A stretch of 64,000 nt of DNA from the NCBI GenBank assembly GCA_932521035.1, contig OW051494.1, positions 5,070,001 through 5,134,000 of the forward strand, read 5' to 3'. The notes beneath the pieces were generated by a model. That model ran no database searches and was not told the DNA's origin. It worked only from the letters and a program-made list of their open reading frames with translations. The number at the start of each line of letters is the position of its first letter. Within the stretch, counting starts at the first letter, position 1. This document shows, piece by piece, positions 32,498-44,400 of the stretch. A program made the position numbers and the translations under genes. Source of the DNA: Oscheius dolichura (taxonomy: Eukaryota > Nematoda > Chromadorea > Rhabditida > Rhabditidae).

Positions 32498-35400
32498 CTA
32501 GCGGCCGGATGAGGAGTGCTCCTCTTTATACGATCTGTGGTACTTCTCCTCCACCGTCTCTGCGCCTCCGGTGGCCGCTTGGCCGCCTTCTGAACGGATT
32601 TAGACTGTTTCAAAGGAGGACAGGGCAGACTGACCGACGTTGGCGTTGGAGCTGTACTTCTTCATTCTGTCGAGTGTCTTGTTCATGGGCTCGGACACGA
32701 TGGTCATCAAGTTGTCGGCCCAGTCTTCTCCTCCTGCTCCAGCCGCGCCTGTCTCTGAAATACCATCGTTGTCTTCTCGAAACTCCGAGGGGATGATTAG
32801 TGAAGCGAGACTTTTAGAGGAGGAGGACAACGGGAGAAGTGCCCCGTTCCCAGGCATTATTATCAAACGTCGAGATTGGCTTGTACTTGTGGCTGGACAA
32901 GGTCGAGGTGATGGGAACGCACGATAACGGTTTTGACATTCTTTCAACAGGGCAAATTGGGGACGGTTAGGGTTACCTGTACGACGGGGAGCGGCTGTGG
33001 CTGGGTAGCGAGCTGTGGCGCCGCCCTGGGAGGTCGAGGCCTGGCGGACCTCGTGGCGGGACGACGAGTAAGTGTCTAAACGGTTAATACTACAATCACA
33101 CAACTATGCTAGGAAGAAAAGGCAACGGACATGCACCTACCGTAGTCATAGTTGGAATAGCCTCGGGCCTTCGACCGCACCGTGTCGTAGACGTTGTCCG
33201 AGGTGTAGCCCCGAGGGGTGGACCTGTCGGGCGACCGGGACAGGGTGTCCAGTTCCTTCTGGAGGGTGTGGAGGGCGTCCTTCCTGGCGTGGGGTGTGCT
33301 GGGTCCGGGTCTGCTTCCGTCGAGCAGGGTCTGGCTGGCGTATCTCCGGGGCGAGCCGACGTCCGACCGGCTGCGGTAGTTGTATCTCTTCGAGTAGGTG
33401 TCCGTCCCCTGGCGGTCGGCGGCTGCTCGGGTGATGTACGACGAGCCGCCAGTGCCGCTGGCGTGACGAGACCTGGCCTCCGTCCGCTGTTCCGACGATT
33501 CTACAAAAGCATGCCATGCTAACACGTTAGGTGCAACTAATTCACACCAGCATGCGGGTTTCCCCGGGTGGAAAAAGTCATTTTACGGGGCGACATACCT
33601 CTAGCTAGGGCAGAGGCCGAGAGCGAGCGTCTATTCCGTCCGAGACTACCGTAGCCTTCCCCTTCGGAGGTGCACTTCAGATAATCTCCTGGCTAAATTA
33701 CGAGATGCGACGAAAGAGAGATGGAGGACGTACCGTGTAATGTCTCCTGAGGGTACTCCTCCTGGAGGCTGAGTTGATCTGTTCTTCCAATTCCGTGGCC
33801 AACTGCTGCCCGGTCGAGGAGGTGTACATTCCCACGTCGGGCTGTTGGTTGTCTGAAATGATTAGTGTTTCTCATTTTATTCAGAAGAAATGGGAGAACA
33901 GGGAAATACTTACAGACGTGGTAGATCTTGGTGGAGTGGATCTCGTCTCCCTTGGTCTTCTCCAGGGAGGTCAGCCTCTCCGTCAGTTCTGTCAGCGACT
34001 GTTGCAGGCGACGGCTGTCTTCGAATGTCTGAAATGCCAGTTGATCCTCGCCGAATGCCAATCATTATGGAAAGGATAAGCCACTCACTCTTCTCTCTCC
34101 GACCCGACTGGAGACTCCCTCCTTGAATCCGTCGACGAATCCTTGTTTGAAGTCGTCTTGTCCCGGGTACTGTTCATCCAGTCGGGAGATCAGGGAAGGT
34201 GTCACTCGGTCGCCGAATATTCCGGCGTTTCCGTCCTTGTATCCCTGCATGAACCCGGCCGAGTATCCTCCACTGCTACCGCCTTTCTGGGCCAGGTTAT
34301 GCATGGACTTGGTCATTCCGGCCATGCCGGCATCTCTGAAATGATGTCTTCCTCGTTGTCCCCGAGTTTCCTTACGTGAGTCCCTTGGCATATCCCTCGT
34401 GGAATCGGTCATCCCGTGCTCCGTAGTCGCCGTCCATTTTCCGTCTGGCCTCTGTGGCCGAGCCGAGTTTGTTGGCATCCCGGTATCCCTTCATGTATCC
34501 ATCCTCGAAGTCTCCTCGGGCTGAAATTTCTCCCTTCGCTCGATTGGCACTCGGAAATATGACAGAACAGGTATGCGAATGTTTTTGTTTCTTCTGCTAA
34601 CCCGACGTTATAATCACTTCAAGGTTTGCTACTGCGTGATCGTAAATTCGCGCGATCGCCTGCGTCTAAGGCCACACCCGAGAGTGTCTCCAATTGATCA
34701 ACCAAGACGAATCAATTGCCACACCCAGCCAGAGTTTGACACGAAACAAAAGAGACTGACTGACCCTTGCCGTCGATGTCTCCCTTCATCCTCGAGACTC
34801 GGTCCTCCAGCTGGCGGAGGTTGGCCTCCATGCCAGCCTTGTCCTCTTCCAGGAGAGGCACCCTCTGTCCATTGGTGGTTGTGCTCAGGAACTCGCGACG
34901 AGCACGGCGACGGCTGAACAAGTTCTGTTAATCCGAGTCAGAGGGGGTTAATCTACGGGCGACATGCTCTGTGAGTAGAAAAAGAGAGATCAATAGATAA
35001 GGGGCATTGATTAAAAATTAGTAGAGGGAGCATACCGGTTGAAACACCAGAGGGCCAGGCAACAGAGTAAGACGAGGAGGAGGAGGAGCAGCAGCAGGAG
35101 GAGAAGCCACCACCAGGGCCATCCGGCCGTGAGATAAGGAGTAGCTGAAATCGGGGGGTAGAGGAGGGACTGTTAACACTCTTCAAGCAGGGGAAGGGAG
35201 GGGGGATCACACACCACGCCAACCATGCGAGCGTACCAGTAAAGGCAGAGCCAGATGAGGCAGCCGGCCAGGATGGCGAAGGCTATGAGGGCCGGCAGGA
35301 GGTAAGCCCACCAGACCCACCTCAGCCACCAATAGTTGGCATCTGAATGGGCCACTCAGTCACACGGGTGGAAAACCTTAATAAAAACCACTAACCGTCC

Positions 35401-38400
35401 GGCAACCAGGCCATGGCGTAACTGGGCGCCGAAGGTTTCCTGCGTCTCCCCCGGGGAGACACTCCCTCGTCCATCAGTCCCGACCCTATCACATTTGCAA
35501 GGAGCCCCACCCCACTTGGCCACGACCACCTACCTCTGTAGCGGCCAGTCACGGGGGCGCCGCTCACGTTCCACAGCGTGTAGATCTCGTAGTTGTAGAC
35601 TCTGTTCTGGTCCAGGGGGTAGTTCAGGTATCCTCCGATAACCTCTCCGTTTCCGATTCTCAGCTGAACATTTTACTCGTTTCTCGTCTGTTTGCCCGGG
35701 TTGTTTGCTCTCGGAAAGGCCCGACTTCCTGCGCAAACTGATTAGGAAGTCCTTTGCCCCTTCTTGGCCCGGCCCGCTCACCTTGGTCTTTTGCTTCAAC
35801 GTGTCCAAATTGTAGCTGGCCGTCACGTAGAAGGGCAGGCTGATCTTGCCGGCCGAAACCTTGTCCGTCAGCTGTGTCCAGTTGCTGTCCCCTGCCGGAT
35901 TCCTCTCATCCACCACTACGTGTGTCCTTCTGTAACCATTCTTTGTCACTCGCCGTTGTTAGGGCAAACTCGTTCCCAACGCATACTTTACGCTCCCTAT
36001 CAACGATTTCATTTTCATTTAAAGCGGCCGGCCGACCAGACAAGACAACAAGACATACCTGACATTGTCGCGGGTCTCGGGAGGAATCACGTCTACGTCC
36101 ATCCACGTCTTCGCGGCTCCGATATTCTTGACCATGAAGGGTGGGGGCACGATGCAACATCCGGGAGTGCCGTCGTTCACCTTGCTGGTGACCAGCTTCC
36201 GAGGAGCCGACTTCCAGTGATTCCACTCGCCTTCGACCATCACTCGGATCTGAACACATTGCTCTCTCTACTACCCCTTTCCCTTTTACCTGGAAGACAT
36301 ATTCGGTGGGGTGGTGCTCGAGGTTGTAGATGAGATAGCAGTCCCGGTTGCAGAAGTCACGGGGACAGAGCACCTCGGTACGGGCCTTCTCCTCCACCCA
36401 GACGGCCTCGTTGGTCTTGAGGCGCATGTAGCGGAGCTGAAACTATGAGTTGGTTATCTTCTTATAAAAATAACCTGATATTGTTCGGCCATGTCGAGTG
36501 GTTCCCAGTTGAAGGAGACGGCGTAGTCGGTCCGGTCACACTGTTTGAGGTTCTTGACGGTGAACCATCCGGGAGGCAGAGTGGCGTATGCTCCCCAGGC
36601 ACTGTCGTGGTGGTCCTTGGGCTTGAGGGTGACGTTGTAGACGGTGGAGGGGTTGAGTCCCCTGATGGTGTACTGGGTCTCGGAGGCCTCCACGTCGAAT
36701 GTCTTCCTCTGCCCGATCCTGACGTGAGGGTAGACGGAGTGGAGAGTGGTGGCCGTGAGGGTGTATCCGGAGTGGCTCTTGCCCCAGTTGGGCTCCCAGG
36801 CGACGGAGAGGGTCGTGGGTGTTCTGTTCAGGAGACGGAGGACGTGGGGCTGTCCGGGGGCGAGGGTACTGTACGTTCCCCAGAGGATGTGTCCGTAGCC
36901 GGAGCTCGTGCCGGCCTGTACCGTAATATTGTATACGGTTTCAGGGGAGAGCCCTTCGAATTTGATGGAATTGCCAGGCACCATGACCGTGTAATTCTTG
37001 GGTGTTCCAGTGATTCTGGTGTTCTCGTCGAAGGGAGCAATGGTTACTCTAAAAATGCTTGTTTCCTGTCACTGTCTCTTTTACCTGTAGTGGGTGACCA
37101 GTTCCTTGAGTTCCTCGTCGAATATCTCCGGAGGCACCCAGTCCACGTGGAGCATGGTGTCGCTCTTCTCGATCAGATGGAGATCAGTGGGAGCCGGCAG
37201 CCACGAGAGAAGTCCCTCAGCTGAAGCAAAGATCTTTTTGTCTTTTCCCTAAATATCCTACCGAAATCCGTGGTGGAGAAGACGTTATTGATCCACCAGA
37301 CCTTTGACCCGTTGTGGTATCCCTGGACAGTGATGTTGTACTGGGTGACGGGCTTCAGACTGCGGAAGTGGAACTCCTTGACGTGGCTGTCCACGCTGTG
37401 CTTCGTCGGGTTCTCATCCAGGGTCGAGGCCACGGAGATGTTCACGTCGTAGCGGTCGATCTTCTGTCCGATGACATCCGGCGGTGTCCACTTGACTTTG
37501 AGGTTGTCGTGTCCAGAGGAGAGCAGCTTCAGACTTCCTCCCATTGGGTCGATGTTATCCTGTCGGGTAGTGGCGAAGTAGTCCGGAGACCATTCTCCCC
37601 AATTTCCGGAGGTCGATCGGCCCTGGACAGAGAAACGGTAGGTGGTGGCCGGGAGAAGTCCCTTGACGGTGGAGCAGACGTTGTCCTGGCTGATGAGCTG
37701 GCTCTTGTATCCGGAGCAGCTGAGTTCCTCCCCGGACAGCTCGACCTCGGTGGGGTTGGAGTCGTCCACTCGGGGGCTGTAGCGGAGTCTGTAGGCGGTG
37801 ACGATGGCCTTCTCGGGGTAAGGAGGCAGCCAGGTGAGCTGGATGACGGAGCTCGAGGTGAAGATGGCCGTCATCTCGCGAGGAGGTCCCAATTCCGATC
37901 CAGTCGTCCTGATTTCAATAGGCTCGGACCACGGACCAGGCCCCTCGGCGGTGTAGGCTCGGACCTTGAATCGGTAGAGGGAGCCAGGCTGCAGATCGGG
38001 GATGTTGACAGTGAGACGAGGGGTGACAGATTCTCGAGTTCCCTCGTTCCAGGCATCCAATCCGACGAGTTCCCACTCGTACTGGGAGATCTCTCCGTTC
38101 TGAGCAGTGCACTCTGGCGGCTCCCATTTAAATCCGAGTTCAGTGTCTCGTCTGCTGCTCGACTGTACATTCTGAGGGGAACCGGTGGGAATGTCGTTGT
38201 TGGTCTTGAAGGTGCGAACAGTCTTGGGGGTGGCCACGGAAGAGTGGAGCGAAGGAGGACGGCGGGGGGTGACGATGACCTCGTAGGTACTTCCGGGGAC
38301 GAGGTCATTCAACATGATCTGCTTCTCCTGGACATTCAACTTGGTGATGGGCTCGTGGGATCCGGTGGCGGCCTCGGTACATCCTCCCAACTGCTTCAAT

Positions 38401-41400
38401 TTGTAGGTGATATCCACTCCGTAGTTCCACTTCTGGTCCTTGTCCGGCAAGTCCCAGGTGACGAGGGCCTCCTTGGGTCCCTTGGGCTCAACAGTGACGA
38501 AGAGTTCCCCGGGCAGGGACTGGGTGTTGAGGGTGACCTTGTCGCTCCATTTGCTGCTCTGTGGCTTTCCTCCGTCTTCCTTGGTCTGGGTCTTCATCTT
38601 GACTTCCCACTTGGTTCCGGGTAGCGTGGAAACGATCAACTCGCTGGGGGCGTCGACGGAGACGGTCCACTGTCCACGGGAGGTGGTGTTGGCGTAGTCG
38701 ACGATGAACTCGACGTCGTCACACTTCCAGCTGTCTTCGGATGGCGGCGTCCAGGTGATCTTCATCGTCTCGAAGTCGACGCTCTCCATCTTGATTCCAC
38801 TCGGCGGCTCTTCCGGCTTTCCGCACGAGGTCATGGCCTTTGTTTCCGGTCCAGGTGATCCTCTCTTGTCGTTCTTTCCAACAACCCGGAGTCGGAAGAA
38901 GTAGAGCGTGGCCGTCTCGAGGTCCTTCACGGTGATCTTGTAATCGTTGTTGCCCTTGCGGTGCTTCGTCACTCCGTTGTACTCGGCCCACTCGCTGTCG
39001 TCATCCTCCGACTTGTACTCCAACACGTATCCGACCACATGCTGTGCCTAAACAACTCGATTTGGTCGGCTAGCTGACTCTATCAAACCTGGTCTTGTGG
39101 CAGTCCTTCCCATTTGAGACTGATCGAGTTGGGCTTCGTGTCGGTGACTTCCAGTTCACGCTCAAGCACAGGGATATCTGAATTCGCTCGGTGGTTATTA
39201 AATAGACCAATGTCACTCACTCTGTTGTTGTGTCCTGGCGTTGAGAGTGTCCGACCATTCGGACCAGGCTCCTCCCTCGGTGTGGGCGGCCACCTGGATG
39301 TCGTATTCCTGTTCGGGGTCCAGGTCGACGACACGGTAGCAGAGTCGGTCTCTCTTGTTGGCATCCGAGCACTCGAGTCTGTCCTTCTCCACCCTGACCT
39401 CCTTGTAGTTGAGCTGTCCGCTCGGGGTGTGTCTGATCCTGTAGTAGTCAATAAGACCATGGGGAGGACTGGGAGGCAGGAAGGAGATCTCGATGGCATG
39501 AGGCAGAGAAGCCTCTTCTTGGAGATCCGTGGGGGCAGGAGGAGCAGCCGGCTGGGTGGTGAATGTGGCCCAGTCGGTGAAGGGTCCCTCTCCGACAGAA
39601 TTGATGGCTCGAACACGGATACGGTACTCGGTGTAGGGAGTGAGATCGTTGAGGGTGAGTCTCTCTTGCTCGTGACGGGCGGTGGAGTTCTCTCCCCAGG
39701 TGTCCAGGGTCTCCAGCTCATACTCATAATCTGTGATCTTGCCGTTCCTCTGCTCACAATCGGGCTGGCCCCACATGACATCGGCTCTGGTGGAAGTGAC
39801 CGACGAGATGCGGAGATTGGTAGGCGGACCATTGGGTTTAGCCTCCTCGGTGGTGACGGTGACAATGGATGACTGGGGCCCGGCAAGAGACGTGTGGGCG
39901 ATGACGTGGATCTCGTAGGTAGAGTCGGGAAGAAGGCCATCCAACGTCTGGGTCTCGCTTCTGACGTGCTTCTCGATCGGGGTCGAGCTCCTGGGACCGC
40001 ATTGCCCAATTGACTTAAGCTTGTAGACCAGAGTGTACCCGGTGATGACACCGTTAGGGTCGGTGGGTGGTCGCCATGAGACGACGACACTCGTGGGTCC
40101 CTTGGGCGTGGCCGTGAGATCGGTGACAGATCCCGGGGCTCCTTCGGCCGTTGTGAGGGTCAGTTCCTTGCTCCAGTCCGAGGCACCAGCATCGTTTTCA
40201 GTGCGGATACGAATAATCCACTTGGTGTTGGAGGGGGAATCGAAAAGGTGTTCGATGGAGCTGCTGGGCAGGTCGATTTGTTTCCTGGAGCTGGTTCCGT
40301 TGATGTATTCCAGCTTGTATCGGATTCCAGAGCATCGCCACGCCGATTTCATCGGAGCTTGCCAGCTGGCCCGGACCTGAACGTTGCTAGGAGAAGCCAG
40401 GTTGACATTGCTGGGAGGAGCCGTGGGAGCAGCGCAGCCGGTACGGCCTTGGGCTTCGGGAGATGGCTGTCCGACGCGGCTCTTGTTGTCGACCACCTTG
40501 ATACGAACGAAGTAGAGGGTGTCGGGGTCGAGTCCGGTGAGTTTCTTCAGGTAGGTCCTCTTGACGGCGTCGTGGGCAGTGACCCCACCGACCTCCTGCC
40601 AGACGGGGGTGTCGGCGTTTCTGATCTCGATGATGTACCCCTTGACTCGTCCCTTCGGATCTGCCACCCCGGACCACTCGACATCCAAAGCATTAGAACC
40701 ATCGGGAGTGACCGAGGGAATAGTGCCCACAATGGGGATGACGAAGGAGTCGGTGGAGTAGCGGGTCCAGATCTCCCGTCCAAATCCTCTCTTGGTTCCA
40801 GCGGAAATGGAGATGTTGTAGGATGTCTCGGGGTTGAGCTGGTCGAAGAGGTGGGTGAGGGTGGGGTGGTCGACGAGGAAGTCCCTCTTCTTGTCGTTGA
40901 TGTCGTCCAGAGAGACAATCGAGACCCGGTACTGGATGACGTGTCCCTTAGGGTCAATCGGCGGGATCCACCGGATGTTCAGATGGTGGTCGCTCTTGTC
41001 AATCAGGTGGATGGCGCGTGGAGCATCCGGCAGCACCTGGAGGGTGTTGGCAATGACGATAGACGACCAGGGACCGTATGAACCTGAGATATGGTCACAT
41101 GTACTTCCTCTATTGTCCCCTACCTCCTTCAATCCTCGTGGCCACCTGCACCTTATACTGCTGCCCTGACTCCAGTCCAGTGGCGTTGTAACAGAAGCGG
41201 GGACTTTCGGCCGGGCACTGCAGAACTGGATCCTTTATGTCCTTCTCGACGATGGTCCAGTCGGCGGCGTCGAGGAGTTGGTATCTGATCTAAACAATAG
41301 ATTATGAGGTATTGAATGGGATGAGATCACCTTGTAGGCATCGTGGGGTCCATAAGGAGGATAAGGAGGCAGCCAGGATACCATGAAGAAGTCGGTTCCC

Positions 41401-44400
41401 TCCTGAGCAACCACCAGATCTTGAGGGGGAAGAGGAGCGTTGGCCTTGGCTGTCATCACGTCGAGATTCTCGGTGAAGGGTCCTCCGCCGATGCTGTTGT
41501 AGGCTCGGACTCGCATGACGTACTTGGTGAAGGGGGTCAGCCCCTCGATGGTGACCTTGGCGTCGGAGGTGTTGGCTGTCTGTCTCTCCAGCTTGGCCCA
41601 GTCGTCCTGTCCGATGATCTCGTACTCGTAGTTGACGATGTGCCCGTGACGCTGGGAGCATTCGACAGGCTCCCATTGGAAGGAGAGCGACCTCTCGAGA
41701 GTATAGGTCTGTTCGAGGTTGAGTGGAGGAGCACTGGGTGGTTGCTGCTCGGTCGACACTTCCTTCGACTCTTCGGGGCCGAGCTCGGTGGTTCGTGCTC
41801 GGACGCGGACCTCGTAGAGAGAGTAGGGAAGGAGACCCGTGATGGTGTAGTCCAGATCCTTGTGGTTATAGACAGTCACGAAGTCTCTGCTGACGTCGCG
41901 AGGCTCTTCTTCGGGACAGGCCAACCTGTGCTTCAACCGGTAGCTGATGTCATAGCCGACGATGGTTCCTCTTTGGACGAGCGGAGCCAGCCACTGGACG
42001 TGCACTTCGTTGGGGGAAAGGGCTTTGACTCGAAGGTCTCGTACAGATCCAGGGGCTCCTTGTCGGGTGGTGATGGTTTGTTCGGCAGACCAGGGACTGG
42101 ATCCGACCTGGTTGGTGGCGCGAAGCTTGATGGTCCATCTCTGGTTGGGCTCGGCGGGGAAGGTGTACTCCGTCTGGTCGCCGGGGACCTTTAGCACTTT
42201 CTCAGGTCCGTTTCCAGCTCTGTACCAGATCTCGGTACTCATCTGGTCACACATCCAGGTGTCCTTGGCCGGGCGAGACCAGCTCACACGGACCTCGTTG
42301 GTAGACGGAGCATCCAGACGTATTCCTTGTGGAGGAGTGGGAGGAGGTGAGCATTTGGTTCTAGCACGAACTTCGGGAGATGGGTTGGACTGCTCGTTTT
42401 GTTGGGAGACGACTCTTACTCTCAGCTCGACGACGCTGTTGGTCGGGAGGTTGTCGACGGTGGCGGTGTAGGTGGTCTGAGAGGGGTGGGCGGCGACACG
42501 GCGAGGATGTTGCTGCCAGGCACCTCCCTCCAGACGGTACTCCACGATGAATCCTCCGGCTTCTCTGTTCCTGCTGTCCCACTCGATGGTCACTGAAGTG
42601 GCTTCCTCGGCGATGACACGAGGCGCGACAGCCAGGGCGGTGAGAGGAGCAGCGTCGGTCCACATGGTGGCCGTGGTTCCGTAGCAGATCTCCTTGGGGG
42701 TGGCCGCCTGGACTGTGACGTTGTACTGGGAGCGAGGACGAAGCCCGTCGATCCTGTACTGGTAGGTGTTGCGGTCGACGTCGAATGTCATGGCTCGAGA
42801 CTGTCCATCCAGGGGAGTGACTAGCAGCTTGAATCCGGTCACGCGGGCTCTGTCGTCGGGGCGGACATTCCAAGCCACGGTCAGGGAGTTGTGGGTTCCG
42901 CCGATCTTGGTCACCGAGAGGATCTCCACAGCCGACTCCGTCACCTTTGTCCGCTGAGACTCTGACCACGGTGACCATTCACCATCACGGACATGGGCAG
43001 AGACCTGAAGTCTTCGATTACAACTGAACATATGCTAGATTTGCCTGGAAGTCGTAGGTCTGCTCCGGTTGGAGGTTGTCGATCCGTCCGCAATGAAGTC
43101 TGGCTCCTGGAGGAGTAGGCGGCAGCTGGGTACGCTCGATCATCCTTTGCTGGCAGGGCGAAACCGCAGGGAACTGCTTTTCCTAGAAATATATGTTTAG
43201 TCGAAACGGGGAAACAGAATTACTTGGAATTTCTGTGTTCCACTGACTCCATACTTGCACTTGTACTTATCGATGTAGCCCTGGTTAGAGGGGGGCGACT
43301 GCCAGACGAGGTGGGCGTTGTCGGCTCCGGTGTTGACAACTCGCACGAAGGGAGGAGGCTGTGCGGTTTATATATTATTGTAAAATGGGGGATGGGATAC
43401 CTCGACAGAAGTTTGGGTAGCGGCAGTCTGGAAGGGCACTTCAGGCGACCACGGTCCTGGTCCTCGGGCGGTGTAGGCGCGGACCTTAACATTGTAGCGG
43501 GTGAATGGCTGGAGGTTGGTGATCTGAGCCCTCGTTCCTCGGATGTTGTTGCTGCTCTTCTGGACGGTCGATCTCCTGTCGGCCGGGGTCACCTCGTATT
43601 CGTACTCGGTCAGATCTAGAAAGAATGGAAATCAAGAGGGGGAAAGGTTGACTCACCGCCATTGGTTTGGAGACAGGGAGGTGCCTGCCAGCTGATGGAG
43701 ACGTCGTTGGGACGGACCTCGTCTGTGCGAAGATAGCTGGGAGCGGCAGTGGGGGAGGCTTGGTCGGTCTGGACCTCCTGGGAGACACGCTCTCCGGCGA
43801 GGGTCGTCTTGGCGGCTACACCGACTCGGTAGCGAGAGTGAGGATGAAGACCGGTCAAGACGTGGTGAGGCCCGGTGGTGGTGACGGTTCTTGGGGCCTC
43901 CTGGACATTCTCACACATGCCTCGGCTGATCAGCTGGTAGGTGACCTCGTAGCCGGTGATCTGTCCATTGGGATTGACGGGTGGCCGCCACGAGACTTGG
44001 AAGGAGTCGGATCCGACGGGAAGGACCCTCAAGTCAGAAGTGGGACCGGGAGCCGCATCCTGGGTCTGGGCTGTTTCTGTCCTCGACCATTGGGTCTCTC
44101 CGGCGGGATTGGCAGCTTGCACTTCGAATGTCCACCTGGTGAAGGGGTCGGACTCCAAGACGACGGTGTTCTCGCCACTGGTCAGGTTCTTGAACCCCTG
44201 GTTCTTGGGGGTACTGTACTTGACGATGTACCAGAGACGGTCACAGTTCCACTCGCTCTCGTGGAGAGGAGCCCACGTCAGACGGATCTGGGTGGGCCCG
44301 AGGGGGGCGACCTGCAGATTGGTTGGGGGTCGTCGAGGCGGCTGGCAGTCCGACTGGGTCTGTACAGACACCACGGGGGAGGTGTAGGCAGTGCCGCGGT

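Noticed and set aside
35036..35342. two-pass membrane hairpin in the FN3 receptor
   Set aside because: Joining T1 to T2 needs a weak phase-1 donor and would put the basic tail on the wrong side; alternative exons explain the phases better, although cDNA must decide.
37314..38624. 436-codon plus-strand frame opposite the FN3 receptor
   Set aside because: It is the antisense shadow of a GC-rich FN3 exon; the product is Gly/Val/Asp-rich with no motif, while the minus strand shows clear FN3 domains.
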